64,000 bases of DNA from Pseudomonadota bacterium (GTDB lineage: Bacteria; Pseudomonadota; Alphaproteobacteria; Rhodobacterales; Rhodobacteraceae): positions 1-64,000 of the forward strand of contig JAIUPD010000015.1 of assembly GCA_020161615.1 (NCBI GenBank), given 5' to 3'. Below the pieces are notes generated by a model. That model searched no databases. It was not told the origin of the DNA and was given only the letters and a program-made list of their open reading frames with translations. Position numbers and translations under genes: made by a program. Shown in pieces: positions 26,464 through 35,942 of this stretch (its first letter is position 1; each line of letters begins with the position of its first letter).

Positions 26464-27044
26464 TCCGCTGGTGGCGCAACCTCGACGGCGCGCGGCGCAC
26501 GCTGACCTCGCTGGTCGGCGTGGTCGTCGTCATGGGCGCGCTGGCCTGGGCGGCGGTGCCGCTTTACGATCTCTTCTGCCGGGTCACCGGCTTTGGCGGC
26601 ACCACCCGGGTGGCCGAGACCGAATCCGATCTGATCCTGGACCAGACGATCCAGATCCGCTTCGATGCCTCGGTCGAGCGTGGTTTCCCCTGGGAGTTCC
26701 GGCCGCTGGAACGGACCATGCCGCTGAGGATCGGCGAGACGGGGATCGCCTTTTACGAGGCCTATAATCCGACCGACCGGCCCATCGCCGGGACCGCCAG
26801 CTACAACGTGACGCCCTATTCGACGGGCAGCTATTTCATCAAGATCGCCTGCTTCTGCTTCACTATGCAGGTCCTGCAGCCGGGCGAGCGGGTGCAGATG
26901 CCGGTCACCTTCTATGTCGATCCCGAGATCGTCACCGATCCCGATGTCATCGCCAGTGGGCTGAACACGATCACGCTGAGCTACACCTTCCACCCGACCG
27001 AGATCCCCGCCGGAACCCCGGCGGCCGAGGTCGGAACCAACTGA
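26460..27044 (+). CDS. ctaG: Cytochrome c oxidase assembly protein CtaG (Cox11)
   Basis: A 194-residue copper chaperone that delivers copper to CuB of subunit I. It has one N-terminal membrane helix (about residues 14-34), then [15 protein letters not shown] and a periplasmic immunoglobulin-like domain. The copper-binding pair is in [16 protein letters not shown] (CFCF, about residue 140). Length and motif order match Cox11. It is translationally coupled to the preceding small ORF, and subunit III follows after 82 bp. Confidence 0.96.
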   Translation: MIRWWRNLDGARRTLTSLVGVVVVMGALAWAAVPLYDLFCRVTGFGGTTRVAETESDLILDQTIQIRFDASVERGFPWEFRPLERTMPLRIGETGIAFYEAYNPTDRPIAGTASYNVTPYSTGSYFIKIACFCFTMQVLQPGERVQMPVTFYVDPEIVTDPDVIASGLNTITLSYTFHPTEIPAGTPAAEVGTN

Positions 27045-27126
27045 ACCATTAGGCGCCTGGGGCTGACGGGCGCAAAGACAGGGACCGCGCGAGCGGCGAG
27101 AAACGGGAAAGACTGAGGGAATCCAC

Positions 27127-27930
27127 ATGGCCCACGCAAAGAACCACGATTACCACATCCTGCCGCCGTCGATCTGGCCCTTCATCGCCGCGGTCTCGGC
27201 CTTTGTCATGCTGCTGGGCGCGATCCTGTGGATGCACGACATGGGCCCCTGGATCTTCGCCATCGGCCTCGTCGGCGTGCTCTATGTGATGTACGCTTGG
27301 TGGGGCGATGTGGTGAAGGAAAGCATGGCGGGCGACCATACCCCGGTCGTCGCCATCGGCCTGCGCTATGGCTTCATCCTGTTCATCATCTCCGAGGTGA
27401 TGTTCTTCGCCGCCTGGTTCTGGACCTTCTTCAAACACCGCATGTACCCGATGGGGCCGCAGTCGCCGGCCATCGACGGCCCCTGGCCGCCTGTTGGCAT
27501 CGAGACCTTCGACCCCTGGCACCTGCCGCTGATCAACACGCTGATCCTGCTGCTCTCGGGCTGCGCGGCGACCTGGGCCCACCACGCGCTGGTGCACGAG
27601 AACAACCGCAAGGACGTTGCCAACGGCCTGATCATCGCCGTGATCCTGGGCATGATCTTCACCGTGCTGCAAGCCTATGAATACAGCCACGCGGGCTTTG
27701 GCTTCGCGGGCAATATCTATGGCGCCTCGTTCTTCATGGCGACGGGCTTCCACGGCGCTCATGTGATCATCGGCACGATCTTCCTCTTCGTCTGCTACCT
27801 GCGGGTCCGGGCCGGCCACTTCACGCCCGAGCGCCACATCGGTTTCGAGGCCGCCGCCTGGTACTGGCACTTCGTCGACGTGGTGTGGCTGTTCCTCTTC
27901 GCGGCGATCTACATCTGGGGCCAGGGCTGA
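27127..27930 (+). CDS. ctaE: Cytochrome c oxidase (aa3) subunit III
   Basis: A 267-residue seven-helix membrane subunit that stabilises the oxidase and its proton uptake. [15 protein letters not shown] is the family N-terminus. The lipid-pocket Glu lies in [20 protein letters not shown]. Later family segments are [18 protein letters not shown] and [16 protein letters not shown]. All expected helices are present and the length is normal. A gaggga ribosome site precedes ATG 27127. Confidence 0.97.
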   Translation: MAHAKNHDYHILPPSIWPFIAAVSAFVMLLGAILWMHDMGPWIFAIGLVGVLYVMYAWWGDVVKESMAGDHTPVVAIGLRYGFILFIISEVMFFAAWFWTFFKHRMYPMGPQSPAIDGPWPPVGIETFDPWHLPLINTLILLLSGCAATWAHHALVHENNRKDVANGLIIAVILGMIFTVLQAYEYSHAGFGFAGNIYGASFFMATGFHGAHVIIGTIFLFVCYLRVRAGHFTPERHIGFEAAAWYWHFVDVVWLFLFAAIYIWGQG

Positions 27931-27956
27931 GGCCCAACCCCTTGCTGACCTGGGAT

Positions 27957-27977
27957 CGGGGGGCTATGTGCCCCCCG
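27957..27977 (+). terminator. Stem-loop between ctaE and surf1
   Basis: CGGGGGGC and GCCCCCCG form an 8-bp stem with a 5-base loop, followed by tctctatt. It could be a partial terminator or an mRNA end. Its presence argues against translation from the GTG at 27968, which lies inside it. Confidence 0.45.
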
Positions 27978-28015
27978 TCTCTATTCGGGGCATCCCTCAT
28001 CTGGCGGAGTGGCAC

Positions 28016-28696
28016 GTGAAGGCGCGGTTTATCGGGGCGGGGCTGTTCGGGATTGTCGGTGTGGCGATCCTGCTGTCCCTGGGATTCTGGCAGCTGAAGC
28101 GGCTGGAATGGAAGCTGGACCTGATCGCCCAGGTCGAGGGGCGGATCCACAACGATCCCGTGGCGGTGCCGCCCGATGCCAATCCCGCGCGCGACCGCTA
28201 CCTGCCGGTGACGGTGAGCGGCCGCTACACCGGCGAGGCGGTGGATGTCCTGTCCAGCGACCGCGAGGCGGGGCCCGGCATGCGGGTCATCGCCGTCCTG
28301 GAGACGGCCGAGGGGCGGCGCCTGCTGGTCGACCGCGGCTATATCCCCGAGGCGCGCCGGGCCGCCCTGCCGATGGTGGCAGAGGGGGTGACGGTCACCG
28401 GCAACCTCGACTGGCCAACCGACAGCGACAGTTTCACGCCCGCGCCCGATCTGGGCCGGAACCTGTGGTTCGCCCGCGATCCCCTGCCCATCGCCGAAGC
28501 GCTGAACGCCGAACCGCTGCTGATCGTCGCGCGCAGCGACAGCGCCGCGGCCTCACCCCTGATGACCCTGCCGGTCACCGGCGCGAGCTTCCGCAACGAC
28601 CATCTGGAATACGCCATCACCTGGTTCCTGCTGGCGGGCGTCTGGGCGGTGATGACAATCGCGCTGCTCTGGCGTATCAGGCGGACGAGCCTCTAA
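28016..28696 (+). CDS. SURF1 family protein (oxidase assembly)
   Basis: A 226-residue SURF1 homologue that helps insert heme a into the aa3 oxidase. It has membrane helices near both ends (IGAGLFGIVGVAILLSLGFWQ; ITWFLLAGVWAVMTIALLW) with the periplasmic domain between. FWQLKRLEWK and LLVDRGYIP are family signatures. Translation probably starts at GTG 28016, which has a ggag site 6 bases upstream; a GTG at 27968 lies in a strong stem-loop. It is the fifth gene of the oxidase cluster. Confidence 0.92.
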   Translation: MKARFIGAGLFGIVGVAILLSLGFWQLKRLEWKLDLIAQVEGRIHNDPVAVPPDANPARDRYLPVTVSGRYTGEAVDVLSSDREAGPGMRVIAVLETAEGRRLLVDRGYIPEARRAALPMVAEGVTVTGNLDWPTDSDSFTPAPDLGRNLWFARDPLPIAEALNAEPLLIVARSDSAAASPLMTLPVTGASFRNDHLEYAITWFLLAGVWAVMTIALLWRIRRTSL

Positions 28697-28706
28697 GGAT
28701 TTCTCG

Positions 28707-30095
28707 ATGCAGTATATCTCGACCCGCGGATCGGCCCCGGTCCTGACCTTTGAACAGGCGATGCTGACCGGGTTGGCGCGTGACGGCGGGCTTTACGTGC
28801 CCGAGTCGGTGCCGGTGATGACCGAGGCCGAGATCGCCGCGCTGGCCGGTCTGCCCTATGAGGACATCGCCTTTCGTGTCATGCGTCCCTTCATCGGCGA
28901 GACCTTCACCGACGCCGAGCTCAAGGGCCTCATTGCCAAGGCCTATGCCGGTTTCGGCCATGCTGCCCGGGCGCCCCTGAAGCAGCTGGGTCCCAACCAC
29001 TTCCTGCTGGAGCTGTTCCACGGCCCGACGCTGGCTTTCAAGGATTTCGCCATGCAGCTGATCGGTCAGCTGTTCCAGGCGGCGCTGGGTCGGTCGGGCC
29101 AGCGGGTCACGATCGTCGGCGCCACCTCGGGCGATACCGGCTCGGCCGCGATCGAGGCGTTTCGCGGGCTGTCGAACGTCGATGTCTTCATCCTCTACCC
29201 GCACGGCCGGGTGAGCGAGGTGCAGCGCCGGCAGATGACGACGCCTGCCGACAGCAATGTGCATGCGCTGGCGGTCGATGGCGATTTCGACACCTGCCAG
29301 GGCCTGCTTAAGGACATGTTCAACGATTTCACCTTCCGCGACCGGGTGCGGTTGGCGGGGGTGAACAGCATCAACTGGGCGCGGGTGCTGGCGCAGGTGG
29401 TTTACTACTTCAGCGCGGCCGTGTCGCTGGGCGCCCCGCACCGGGCAGTGGATTTCACCGTGCCCACGGGCAATTTCGGCGACATCTTTGCGGGTTACAT
29501 CGCCCGCCAGATGGGCCTCCCCATCGGCAAGCTGGTCATCGCCACGAACCAGAACGATATTCTTCATCGCTGCCTGACGACCGGCGTTTACCAGACGGAA
29601 AGCGTTCTGCCCTCTCTATCGCCCAGCATGGATATCCAGGTCAGCTCCAATTTCGAACGCGTGCTGTTCGACGCCTATGGCCGCGACGGGGCCGCCGTGG
29701 CGCAGGTGATGGGCGAGTTGAAGAAGGACGGGCGTTTCACCGTGAGCCAGGGCGCGCTGGAAATGCTGCGCGACACTTTCGCCTCGGGCCGCGTGTCCGA
29801 GGACGAGACGATCGCCACCATCGCCCGCACGCTGAAAGCCTCGGTCGAGCTGCTCTGCCCGCATTCGGCGGTCGGCGTGGCCGTCGCCGAACAGCACCTC
29901 GGCGCCAACCCGATGGTGACGCTGGCGACCGCGCATCCCGCCAAGTTCCCGGCTGCGGTCGAAGGGGCAACCGGCATTCACCCGGCCCTGCCGCCGCGCA
30001 TGGCCGACCTCTTCGAGCGACCCGAACGGGTGACACGGATGACCGGCGAGCTTCACGCCATCGAGGCGCTGATCCTCGAAAGGACGGGTGTCTGA
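28707..30095 (+). CDS. thrC: Threonine synthase
   Basis: A 462-residue PLP enzyme that converts O-phosphohomoserine to threonine. The PLP lysine is in FHGPTLAFKDFAMQL (about residue 113). ATSGDTGSAAIEAFRG (phosphate-binding loop) and FTVPTGNFGDIFAGYIARQMG are hallmarks of the longer class of threonine synthases. It begins with the usual MQYISTRG. The ATG has an aagga site; the surf1 stop is 10 bp upstream. Its TGA overlaps the M16 peptidase ATG by one base. Thus a biosynthetic gene is tied to the oxidase operon, as in related genomes. Confidence 0.97.
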   Translation: MQYISTRGSAPVLTFEQAMLTGLARDGGLYVPESVPVMTEAEIAALAGLPYEDIAFRVMRPFIGETFTDAELKGLIAKAYAGFGHAARAPLKQLGPNHFLLELFHGPTLAFKDFAMQLIGQLFQAALGRSGQRVTIVGATSGDTGSAAIEAFRGLSNVDVFILYPHGRVSEVQRRQMTTPADSNVHALAVDGDFDTCQGLLKDMFNDFTFRDRVRLAGVNSINWARVLAQVVYYFSAAVSLGAPHRAVDFTVPTGNFGDIFAGYIARQMGLPIGKLVIATNQNDILHRCLTTGVYQTESVLPSLSPSMDIQVSSNFERVLFDAYGRDGAAVAQVMGELKKDGRFTVSQGALEMLRDTFASGRVSEDETIATIARTLKASVELLCPHSAVGVAVAEQHLGANPMVTLATAHPAKFPAAVEGATGIHPALPPRMADLFERPERVTRMTGELHAIEALILERTGV

Positions 30096-31354
30096 TGCAC
30101 CGCATCACCACGCTGCCCAACGGCTTCCGCATCGTTTCCGAACCCATGCCCGGCCTCGCCTCGGCGGCGGTCGGCATCTGGGTCATGGCCGGCGCCCGGC
30201 ATGAACAGGCCGAACAGAACGGCATCGCCCATTTCCTTGAACACATGGCCTTCAAGGGCACGGCGCGCCGCACGGCGCTGCAGATCGCCGAGGAGATCGA
30301 GGATGTGGGCGGCTACATCAACGCCTATACCTCGCGCGAGATGACCGCCTATTACGCCCGCGTGCTGGAGGCCGATGTGCCGCTCGCGTTGGACGTGATC
30401 GCCGATATCGTCCTGAACCCTGCTTTCGACAAGCGCGAGATCGAGGTCGAGCGTCATGTCATCCTGCAGGAGATCGGGCAGGCGGCGGACACGCCCGACG
30501 ACGTGATCTTCGACTGGCTGCAGGAAGCCAGCTACCCCGATCAGCCGCTGGGCCGCCCGATCCTGGGGCCTGCCGACCGGATCGCCAAATACAACGCCAA
30601 GGACCTCAAACGCTTCGTGAAGGGTCATTACGGGCCGGGGCAGATGATCCTGGCCGCGGCGGGCGCCGTGCATCATGAGTCGCTGGTCCGCATGGCGGAG
30701 GAATTCTTCGGCGGCCTGCCCGCGCTGGTCATGCCCGTGGCCGAGCCCGCGCGTTTCCAATGCAACGAGCGGCGCGAGATCAAGGATCTGGAACAGGCCC
30801 ATTTCGCGCTGGCCATCGAGGGGCCCGCGTTCCGCGATCCCGACCTGTTCACGGCGCAGATCTTCGCCGGGGCGATGGGCGGCGGCATGTCCTCGCGCCT
30901 GTTCCAGAAGCTGCGGGAAGAACGCGGCCTCTGCTACACCACCTTCGCGCAGGCGGGGGCGCATGACGATACCGGCTCGATCACCGTCTATGCCGGGACC
31001 GGGGCCAGTGACATCAAGGATCTGGCCAATCTGACCATCGACGAGTTCCGCCGCGCGACCGAGGACATGACCGAGGTCGAGATTGCGCGCGCCCGCACGC
31101 AGATGAAGGCGGGGCTGCTGATGGGGCTGGAAAGCCCGTCGAGCCGGGCCGAACGCCTGGCCCGGTTGCTGGCGATCTGGGACAGGGTGCCCAGCCTGTC
31201 CGAAACGGTCGAGAGGATCGACGCCGTGAATCTCGACGCGATCAAGGCCTATGCCGAGAAGCTGGCTTCCGAGGCGCGACTCTCGATGGCGCTTTATGGA
31301 CCCGTGGACGAAGCGCCGAGGCTCGAGGCGCTGAGGGAAAGGCTGGTGGCGTGA
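30095..31354 (+). CDS. M16 family zinc peptidase (mitochondrial processing peptidase-like)
   Basis: A 419-residue pitrilysin-family peptidase, the bacterial relative of mitochondrial processing peptidase beta. The inverted zinc motif is HFLEHMAFKGTARR (HxxEH, about residue 46), with the third ligand Glu in EVERHVILQEIGQA. The second half contains MGGGMSSRLFQKLREERGLCY, the R/Y substrate-binding region. Length is normal and no signal peptide is seen. It is translationally coupled to thrC and to the following acetyltransferase. Confidence 0.93.
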   Translation: MHRITTLPNGFRIVSEPMPGLASAAVGIWVMAGARHEQAEQNGIAHFLEHMAFKGTARRTALQIAEEIEDVGGYINAYTSREMTAYYARVLEADVPLALDVIADIVLNPAFDKREIEVERHVILQEIGQAADTPDDVIFDWLQEASYPDQPLGRPILGPADRIAKYNAKDLKRFVKGHYGPGQMILAAAGAVHHESLVRMAEEFFGGLPALVMPVAEPARFQCNERREIKDLEQAHFALAIEGPAFRDPDLFTAQIFAGAMGGGMSSRLFQKLREERGLCYTTFAQAGAHDDTGSITVYAGTGASDIKDLANLTIDEFRRATEDMTEVEIARARTQMKAGLLMGLESPSSRAERLARLLAIWDRVPSLSETVERIDAVNLDAIKAYAEKLASEARLSMALYGPVDEAPRLEALRERLVA

Positions 31355-31950
31355 TGGCCGGGTTCCTGCTGGCATCGAAGAAGCGATTCCGGCTGGATAC
31401 CGAACGTCTGCTGCTGCGCCTGCCGGAACACACGGATTTCCGCATGTGGGCGGCCCTGCGCGAATCCTCGGCCAGCTTTCTGGTCCCATGGGAGCCGACC
31501 TGGTCCGATGACCACCTGTCGCGCCGCGCCTTCACCGGCCGCGTACAATGGGCGGCCCGGGTGCGCCAGCAGGGCACCGGGCTGCCGCTGTTCCTGATCC
31601 GGCGCGACGACAGCCAGCTGGTCGGCGCGATCACGCTCGACCACATCCGCCGTGGTCCGGCGCAGGCAGGGACGGTCGGCTACTGGATCGGTCAGCCCTT
31701 CGCCCGGCATGGCTATATGCGCGAGGCGCTGCGCGCGCTGGTGCATCACGCCTTCACCGAGCTGGACCTGAGCCGCATCGAGGCCGCCTGCCTGCCGGAA
31801 AACGCCGCCTCGCGCGCCGTGCTGGAAAAGACCGGTTTCAAATACGAGGGCGTGGCGCAATCCTATCTGCAAATCAACGGCCGCTGGCGGAACCATGTGC
31901 TCTACGCCAATCTGCGGGGCGACCGGCGGGGCCGCACGGATGTCGGCTGA
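31354..31950 (+). CDS. GNAT family acetyltransferase (RimJ-like)
   Basis: A 198-residue GNAT protein of the RimJ/RimL type, which acetylates protein N-termini or related amines. TERLLLRLPEHTDF is the family beta-strand start. The acetyl-CoA region is GTVGYWIGQPFARHGYMREA (about residues 105-124), followed by IEAACLPENAASRAVLEKTGF and YLQINGRWRNHVLYA. The start ATG 31354 overlaps the M16 stop (TGATG). It precedes the DUF1697 gene with an 11 bp overlap. Confidence 0.9.
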   Translation: MAGFLLASKKRFRLDTERLLLRLPEHTDFRMWAALRESSASFLVPWEPTWSDDHLSRRAFTGRVQWAARVRQQGTGLPLFLIRRDDSQLVGAITLDHIRRGPAQAGTVGYWIGQPFARHGYMREALRALVHHAFTELDLSRIEAACLPENAASRAVLEKTGFKYEGVAQSYLQINGRWRNHVLYANLRGDRRGRTDVG

Positions 31951-32482
31951 GCCGCGCATCCTGTTCCTGAGGGGCGTGAACGTGGGCGCCAACCGCAAGC
32001 TGCCGATGGTCGATCTGCGGGCGCTGCTGCGGGGGCTGGGGCTGGAGGGGGTGACAACCCATATCCAGAGCGGCAACGCCGTATTCCGCGACCCCCAGGG
32101 GCGCCCCGATCTGGCGACGGCGATTGCCGATGCGATCGGCGCGCGCTTCCCTTTCCGCCCCGAGGCGCTGGTGCTGGACCTGCCGGCGCTGGAGGCCGCG
32201 CTGGACGCCAATCCCTTCCGCGACACGCCGGACCCCGCCCGGGTGCAGATCGGCTTTCTGGCGGGCGGCGGCGCGGCCGATACTGACCGGCTGGCGGCGC
32301 TGGCCGCACCGGGCGAAGGCTGGCATCTGGGCGATGCGGCCCTCTACCTGCATCTGCCACAGGGCACCGGGCGGTCGAAACTCGCCGCCGGGGCCGAAAA
32401 GGCGGTCAAGACACCGATGACGATGCGTAACCAGCGCGTGGCCGAGGCCGTTGCGGCGCTGGCGAGGGAGATGACATGCTGA
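31940..32482 (+). CDS. DUF1697 family protein
   Basis: A 180-residue protein of the DUF1697 family, shown by ILFLRGVNVGANRKLPMVDL at the N-terminus, LRGLGLEGVTTHIQSGNAVF, and the C-terminal GRSKLAAGAEKAVKTPMTMR with RN following. It is soluble and cytoplasmic. The family has no settled biochemical role. It lies in a chain of overlapping genes between the GNAT and the flavoprotein (11 and 7 bp overlaps), so it is likely co-transcribed with the thrC block. Confidence 0.88.
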   Translation: MSAEPRILFLRGVNVGANRKLPMVDLRALLRGLGLEGVTTHIQSGNAVFRDPQGRPDLATAIADAIGARFPFRPEALVLDLPALEAALDANPFRDTPDPARVQIGFLAGGGAADTDRLAALAAPGEGWHLGDAALYLHLPQGTGRSKLAAGAEKAVKTPMTMRNQRVAEAVAALAREMTC

Positions 32483-33888
32483 ACCCCTGCGACCCCGCTT
32501 TCCTGACCGGGCTGGAGGCTTTGCTGCCCCCGGGCGTCCTGCGGGTGCCCGAGGAACGCTATCTGACCGAACTCCGCGGCCGCTATCGGGGTCAGGCGGG
32601 CGCCGTGGCCTGCCCCGGCTCGGTCGAGGAGGTCGCGACCATCCTGCGCGCGGCGCACGAGGCGCGGGTGGGCGTGGTGCCCTACGCGGGCGGCACGGGG
32701 CTGGTCGCGGGGCAGGTGATGTCCGGGGGACCGCTGCCGCTGGTCCTGTCGGTCGAACGGTTGAACCGGCTGCGCAGCGTCGAGCCTCTGGGCAATGTGC
32801 TGGTGGCCGAGGCCGGTTGCATCCTGGCCGATGTGCAGGCAGCGGCCGAGGGCGCGGACAGGCTGTTTCCGATGTCGCTGGGATCGGAGGGCTCGGCCCG
32901 GATCGGCGGGCTTCTGGGGACCAACGCGGGCGGCACCGGCGTGTTGCGCTACGGCACGATGCGGGAACTGGCGCTGGGGCTGGAGGTGGTTCTGGCCGAC
33001 GGACGGGTGATCCACGGGCTGAAGAGGCTGCGCAAGAACAACATGGGCTACGACCTCCGGCATCTGATGATCGGCTCCGAAGGGACGCTGGGGGTGATCA
33101 CGGCCGCGGCGCTGCGGCTCTTCCCCCGCCCGGCGCGCACCGGCGCCGCGCTGATCGTCGTGCCCTCGCCCGAGGCGGCGCTGCGGCTGCTGGCCCTGGC
33201 CCAGGCGCGGCTGGGCGAGGGCGTCTCGGGCTTCGAGCTGATCGGCGGGCAGGGGCTCCGGTTCCTGGCCGAGGTCATGCCGCAGATCCGCCAGCCCTTT
33301 GCCGAGCCGCCCGAGTGGCTGGTGCTGATCGACCTCGGGCTGGTGGCGGCGCTGGACCCGGCGACGGAGCTGGAGGGCCTGTTCGAGGCGGCGGTGGAAT
33401 CGGACCTGGCGACGGATGGCGTGATCGCCGGCAGCGAGGCGCAGCGCGCCGCCTTCTGGCAGATGCGCGAGGCGATCCCCGAAGCGAACCGCAAGATCGG
33501 CGCCGTGGCCTCGCATGACGTGTCGCTGCCGCTGTCGGCGCTGCCCGCCTTCATCGCCGAGGCCGGCGTGGCCCTGGCCGCCCTGGGCGACATGCGGGTG
33601 AATTGCTTCGGCCATGTGGGCGACGGCAATCTGCATTACAACATCTTCCCAGGGCTGGGGCGGCACCGGGATGCCTATGACGGGCTGCGCGACCGGGTGA
33701 CCGAGACGGTACACGACCTGGTGCATGGCTTCGGCGGTTCGGTCAGCGCCGAGCACGGGGTGGGGCGGCTGAAGACCGGTGATCTGGTGCGCTATGTCGA
33801 TCCGGTGGCGGTCTCGGTCATGCGCTCGATCAAGGCGGCGCTGGACCCGGCGGGGATCCTGAACCCGGGGGCGGTCCTGGAAGGCTGA
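32476..33888 (+). CDS. FAD-binding oxidoreductase (GlcD / D-2-hydroxyglutarate dehydrogenase type)
   Basis: A 470-residue flavoprotein of the vanillyl-alcohol-oxidase fold that oxidises a D-2-hydroxyacid such as D-lactate, glycolate or D-2-hydroxyglutarate. The PCMH FAD domain shows VVPYAGGTGLVAGQV, GSEGSARIGGLLGTNAGGTG and GYDLRHLMIGSEGTLGVITA. The C-terminal cap holds the metal/substrate motif NCFGHVGDGNLHYN and SAEHGVGRLK. The single-chain form without separate GlcE/GlcF subunits favours the D2HGDH/D-lactate dehydrogenase group. Its TGA is immediately followed by a complete intergenic element. Confidence 0.9.
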   Translation: MLNPCDPAFLTGLEALLPPGVLRVPEERYLTELRGRYRGQAGAVACPGSVEEVATILRAAHEARVGVVPYAGGTGLVAGQVMSGGPLPLVLSVERLNRLRSVEPLGNVLVAEAGCILADVQAAAEGADRLFPMSLGSEGSARIGGLLGTNAGGTGVLRYGTMRELALGLEVVLADGRVIHGLKRLRKNNMGYDLRHLMIGSEGTLGVITAAALRLFPRPARTGAALIVVPSPEAALRLLALAQARLGEGVSGFELIGGQGLRFLAEVMPQIRQPFAEPPEWLVLIDLGLVAALDPATELEGLFEAAVESDLATDGVIAGSEAQRAAFWQMREAIPEANRKIGAVASHDVSLPLSALPAFIAEAGVALAALGDMRVNCFGHVGDGNLHYNIFPGLGRHRDAYDGLRDRVTETVHDLVHGFGGSVSAEHGVGRLKTGDLVRYVDPVAVSVMRSIKAALDPAGILNPGAVLEG

Positions 33889-34255
33889 GGGGTTTCGCCC
33901 TCGGCCGCGATGCCTCCGGCGCCGAGGCCCCAGGAAACGAAACGGGGGGCGACCGGCGGCGCGGCGGTGCCGCCGCGCCGAAACAGGTAGGGGGGCCGTC
34001 TGCCCCCCTCTTGGCCTGACGGCCAATTCACCCCCCGAGGATATTTGAAGCGCAAAGAAGGCGGCTTAACGCCCCTTTAACCTTCATCTTTGTTCTAGAA
34101 ATATCCTCGGAGGTTTCCAAAGGGGGACCGAGGGTCCCCTTTGGCGGGGGTGAGCGGCGTCTCGGAAACGCGCCAGTGGCGCGCCTCTGGCCGCGAACGC
34201 CGCGCCCGTGGCGCGGCTGGGAGTCGAGGGGGCTGGCCCCCCGCGTGGCTCGGCC
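33889..34255 (+). repeat. Complete A+B copy of the dispersed intergenic element, between convergent genes
   Basis: It begins at the flavoprotein stop (tgaggggtttcgccctcgg). The A half ends with CCCCCGAGGATATTT-gaagcg-CAAAGA (34032-34058). The B half starts with CTTTG and AAATATCCTCGGaGG (34089-34113). About 34010-34240 is nearly identical to 9410-9640, including GCGGCGTCTCGGAAACGCG and the GGGGGCTGGCCCCCC hairpin before the folB stop. The gene-proximal 90 bp differ between copies. Confidence 0.9.
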
Positions 34256-34265
34256 CGCGCGGCGC

Positions 34266-35171
34266 TCAGGCCGGGAACGTCTCGATCGGGACGCGGGTGC
34301 CGGCCGGCAGCGAGACACCCCAGGGCAGCAGCAGCGCCGTGGCGGCAAGCGTTTCGGCCAGCCAGAGCGCCAGCGCGGGGCCGTTGTTCGCGTGATTCAC
34401 CGGCCCGTCCGGCGCGTCGAGCACCAGTTTCGAGGGCGCCCAGACGATGGTGCGGCCCTGGCGGATCGCCCAGTCGATCTCGGTCCGGCTTTCAACCACC
34501 AGGCAGCGGCGGTCGCGGGCGGCCAGCGCCCAGGCGTTCAGCCCGATGCTGAGCAGGTCGATGCGTTGCTGTACGGCGCGCACGGCGACCTCGGGGCGGG
34601 GCAGGTCGGGCAGCCCGGTGCAGAGGATGACCGGCGCCCCGCGCGCCTCCAGCCGGTCGATCCGGCCTGAGAAATCCGGGGCGGCGATGGCGGCGTTGTC
34701 CATATAGACCACCAGCGGATGGGTCGCGTTGCCCTCGACCTGGATCGGCGCTGCGGCGCGGGTGCGGGCGATCTCGACCCCCAGCTTGAAGGGGCCGCGG
34801 TCGAGTTTCTCGATCCGCACGAAGGCGCGCATCGCCCTGGGATGGGTCAGGATGCGTTCCGCGACATTCTCGGCCAGCGTCTCCAGCAGGTTCAGCCGTC
34901 CGGCGGCCAGCGCGTCGGTGATCGCCTCGGTGATCGTGTCATAGGACATGATGCGGTCGACATCGTCGTCGATCGGCCCCTGGGGTGGCAACACCTCGAC
35001 CACGACATTGAACATCAGCCGTTGCGAATGGCCGCGTTCGGTCTGGAAGGCGCCGATCTCGGCCTCGACCAGATAGTCGCGCAGCGCGATCCGGTCGCGG
35101 GGATCGGCCGAGGCGGTGGCTTCGGCGCGCTCTTCGGGATGGGCGAAGGCGAGATGGATGTCGGTGCTCAT
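34266..35171 (-). CDS. folB: Dihydroneopterin aldolase (FolB) with an extra C-terminal domain
   Basis: A 301-residue protein. Residues about 25-145 are a FolB/FolX domain that retro-aldol cleaves dihydroneopterin in folate synthesis, or epimerises it. Seen are DRIALRDYLVEAEIGAFQTE, then SYDTITEAITDALAAGRLNL with LETLAENVAERI, and VRIEKLDRGPFKLGVEI. The usual family length is about 120 residues. Here about 150 residues follow (from THPLVVYMDN to the end), with LEARGAPVILCTGLPD and GRTIVWAPSKLVLDAPDG. That part has no recognised catalytic motif but looks like an alpha/beta domain. The gene ends at the B half of an intergenic element. Confidence 0.85.
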   Translation of the reverse strand: MSTDIHLAFAHPEERAEATASADPRDRIALRDYLVEAEIGAFQTERGHSQRLMFNVVVEVLPPQGPIDDDVDRIMSYDTITEAITDALAAGRLNLLETLAENVAERILTHPRAMRAFVRIEKLDRGPFKLGVEIARTRAAAPIQVEGNATHPLVVYMDNAAIAAPDFSGRIDRLEARGAPVILCTGLPDLPRPEVAVRAVQQRIDLLSIGLNAWALAARDRRCLVVESRTEIDWAIRQGRTIVWAPSKLVLDAPDGPVNHANNGPALALWLAETLAATALLLPWGVSLPAGTRVPIETFPA

Positions 35172-35294
35172 GGCGAGCCTCGCGTCAGGGATGCTGCCCG
35201 GGACTTATCCTCTGCGCGCGTTCTTGCCCAGCCCGCAGGCGGCATGCCGGGGCCCGGGCGCGACGCCCCGGGTTTCCGAAAGGCGGCGGGCGGG

Positions 35295-35942
35295 TCAGTT
35301 GAGCGTCAGGCGCACCGGTTCGCGGTAGAAGAGATGCGAGCCGAACTGGGCGGTGCGGTGAAAGCTCTGGGCCCAGCGGGGCCGCACACCGGTGGTGTGG
35401 AAATGCGTCGCGCCATCGGTCAGTTCGCGCGGTGCGCCCGAAAGCATGATCTGGGCGATGGCATTGGCCAGCCGGCGGGCCGAGGGTTCGACCATCTCAC
35501 GCGAGCGGCCATTGCAGGCATAGGAGAACTGGCAGGCGTTGCGGTGCTCGGCGTTCTGGTGGACGACGCCGCAGACGCTGTTGGGGTAATTCGGCAGGTC
35601 CACGCGGTTCAGGATCACCTCGGCCACGGCGAACTGGCCATAGACATCCTCGCCCCGTGCCTCGTGATAGATCGCCTCGGCCAGGCATTGCACGGGGGTG
35701 TCGTTCGATTGCGGCATGGCCATCAGATAGGACGCGTCATAGCGCAGGATATCGGCGGGGTTGTCGAAGGGCGTCGTCGCCCGGCTGACCAGCGAGGAAC
35801 TGACCCCGCGCATCGCCTCGCGTTCGGCGCTGAAGGCCAGCGCGAGCGACTGCTCGAGCGGCAGATCGGCAGCGGCGCTCTGCGCCGAAAGGGTCAGGGC
35901 AAGCGCGGTCCCGAAGGCCGCGAGCCGGTTCACGAATCCCAT
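35295..35942 (-). CDS. Exported cell-wall hydrolase (SleB family)
   Basis: A 215-residue protein with a signal peptide (VNRLAAFGTALALTLSAQSAAA, cleavage about residue 25) and a C-terminal hydrolase_2 domain. AEAIYHEARGEDVYGQFAVA and EVILNRVDLPNYPNSVCGVV contain the catalytic Glu of SleB-type lytic transglycosylases; CQFSYACNG and THFHTTGVRPRWAQ are also family-typical. The ATG at 35942 is preferred to 35951 because aggatgg is correctly spaced only for the inner start. It is likely a peptidoglycan remodelling enzyme of the periplasm. Confidence 0.88.
   Translation of the reverse strand: MGFVNRLAAFGTALALTLSAQSAAADLPLEQSLALAFSAEREAMRGVSSSLVSRATTPFDNPADILRYDASYLMAMPQSNDTPVQCLAEAIYHEARGEDVYGQFAVAEVILNRVDLPNYPNSVCGVVHQNAEHRNACQFSYACNGRSREMVEPSARRLANAIAQIMLSGAPRELTDGATHFHTTGVRPRWAQSFHRTAQFGSHLFYREPVRLTLN

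Noticed and set aside
27968-28015. GTG start 16 codons upstream for surf1
   Set aside because: It lies inside an 8-bp stem-loop and has no ribosome site; GTG 28016 has one.
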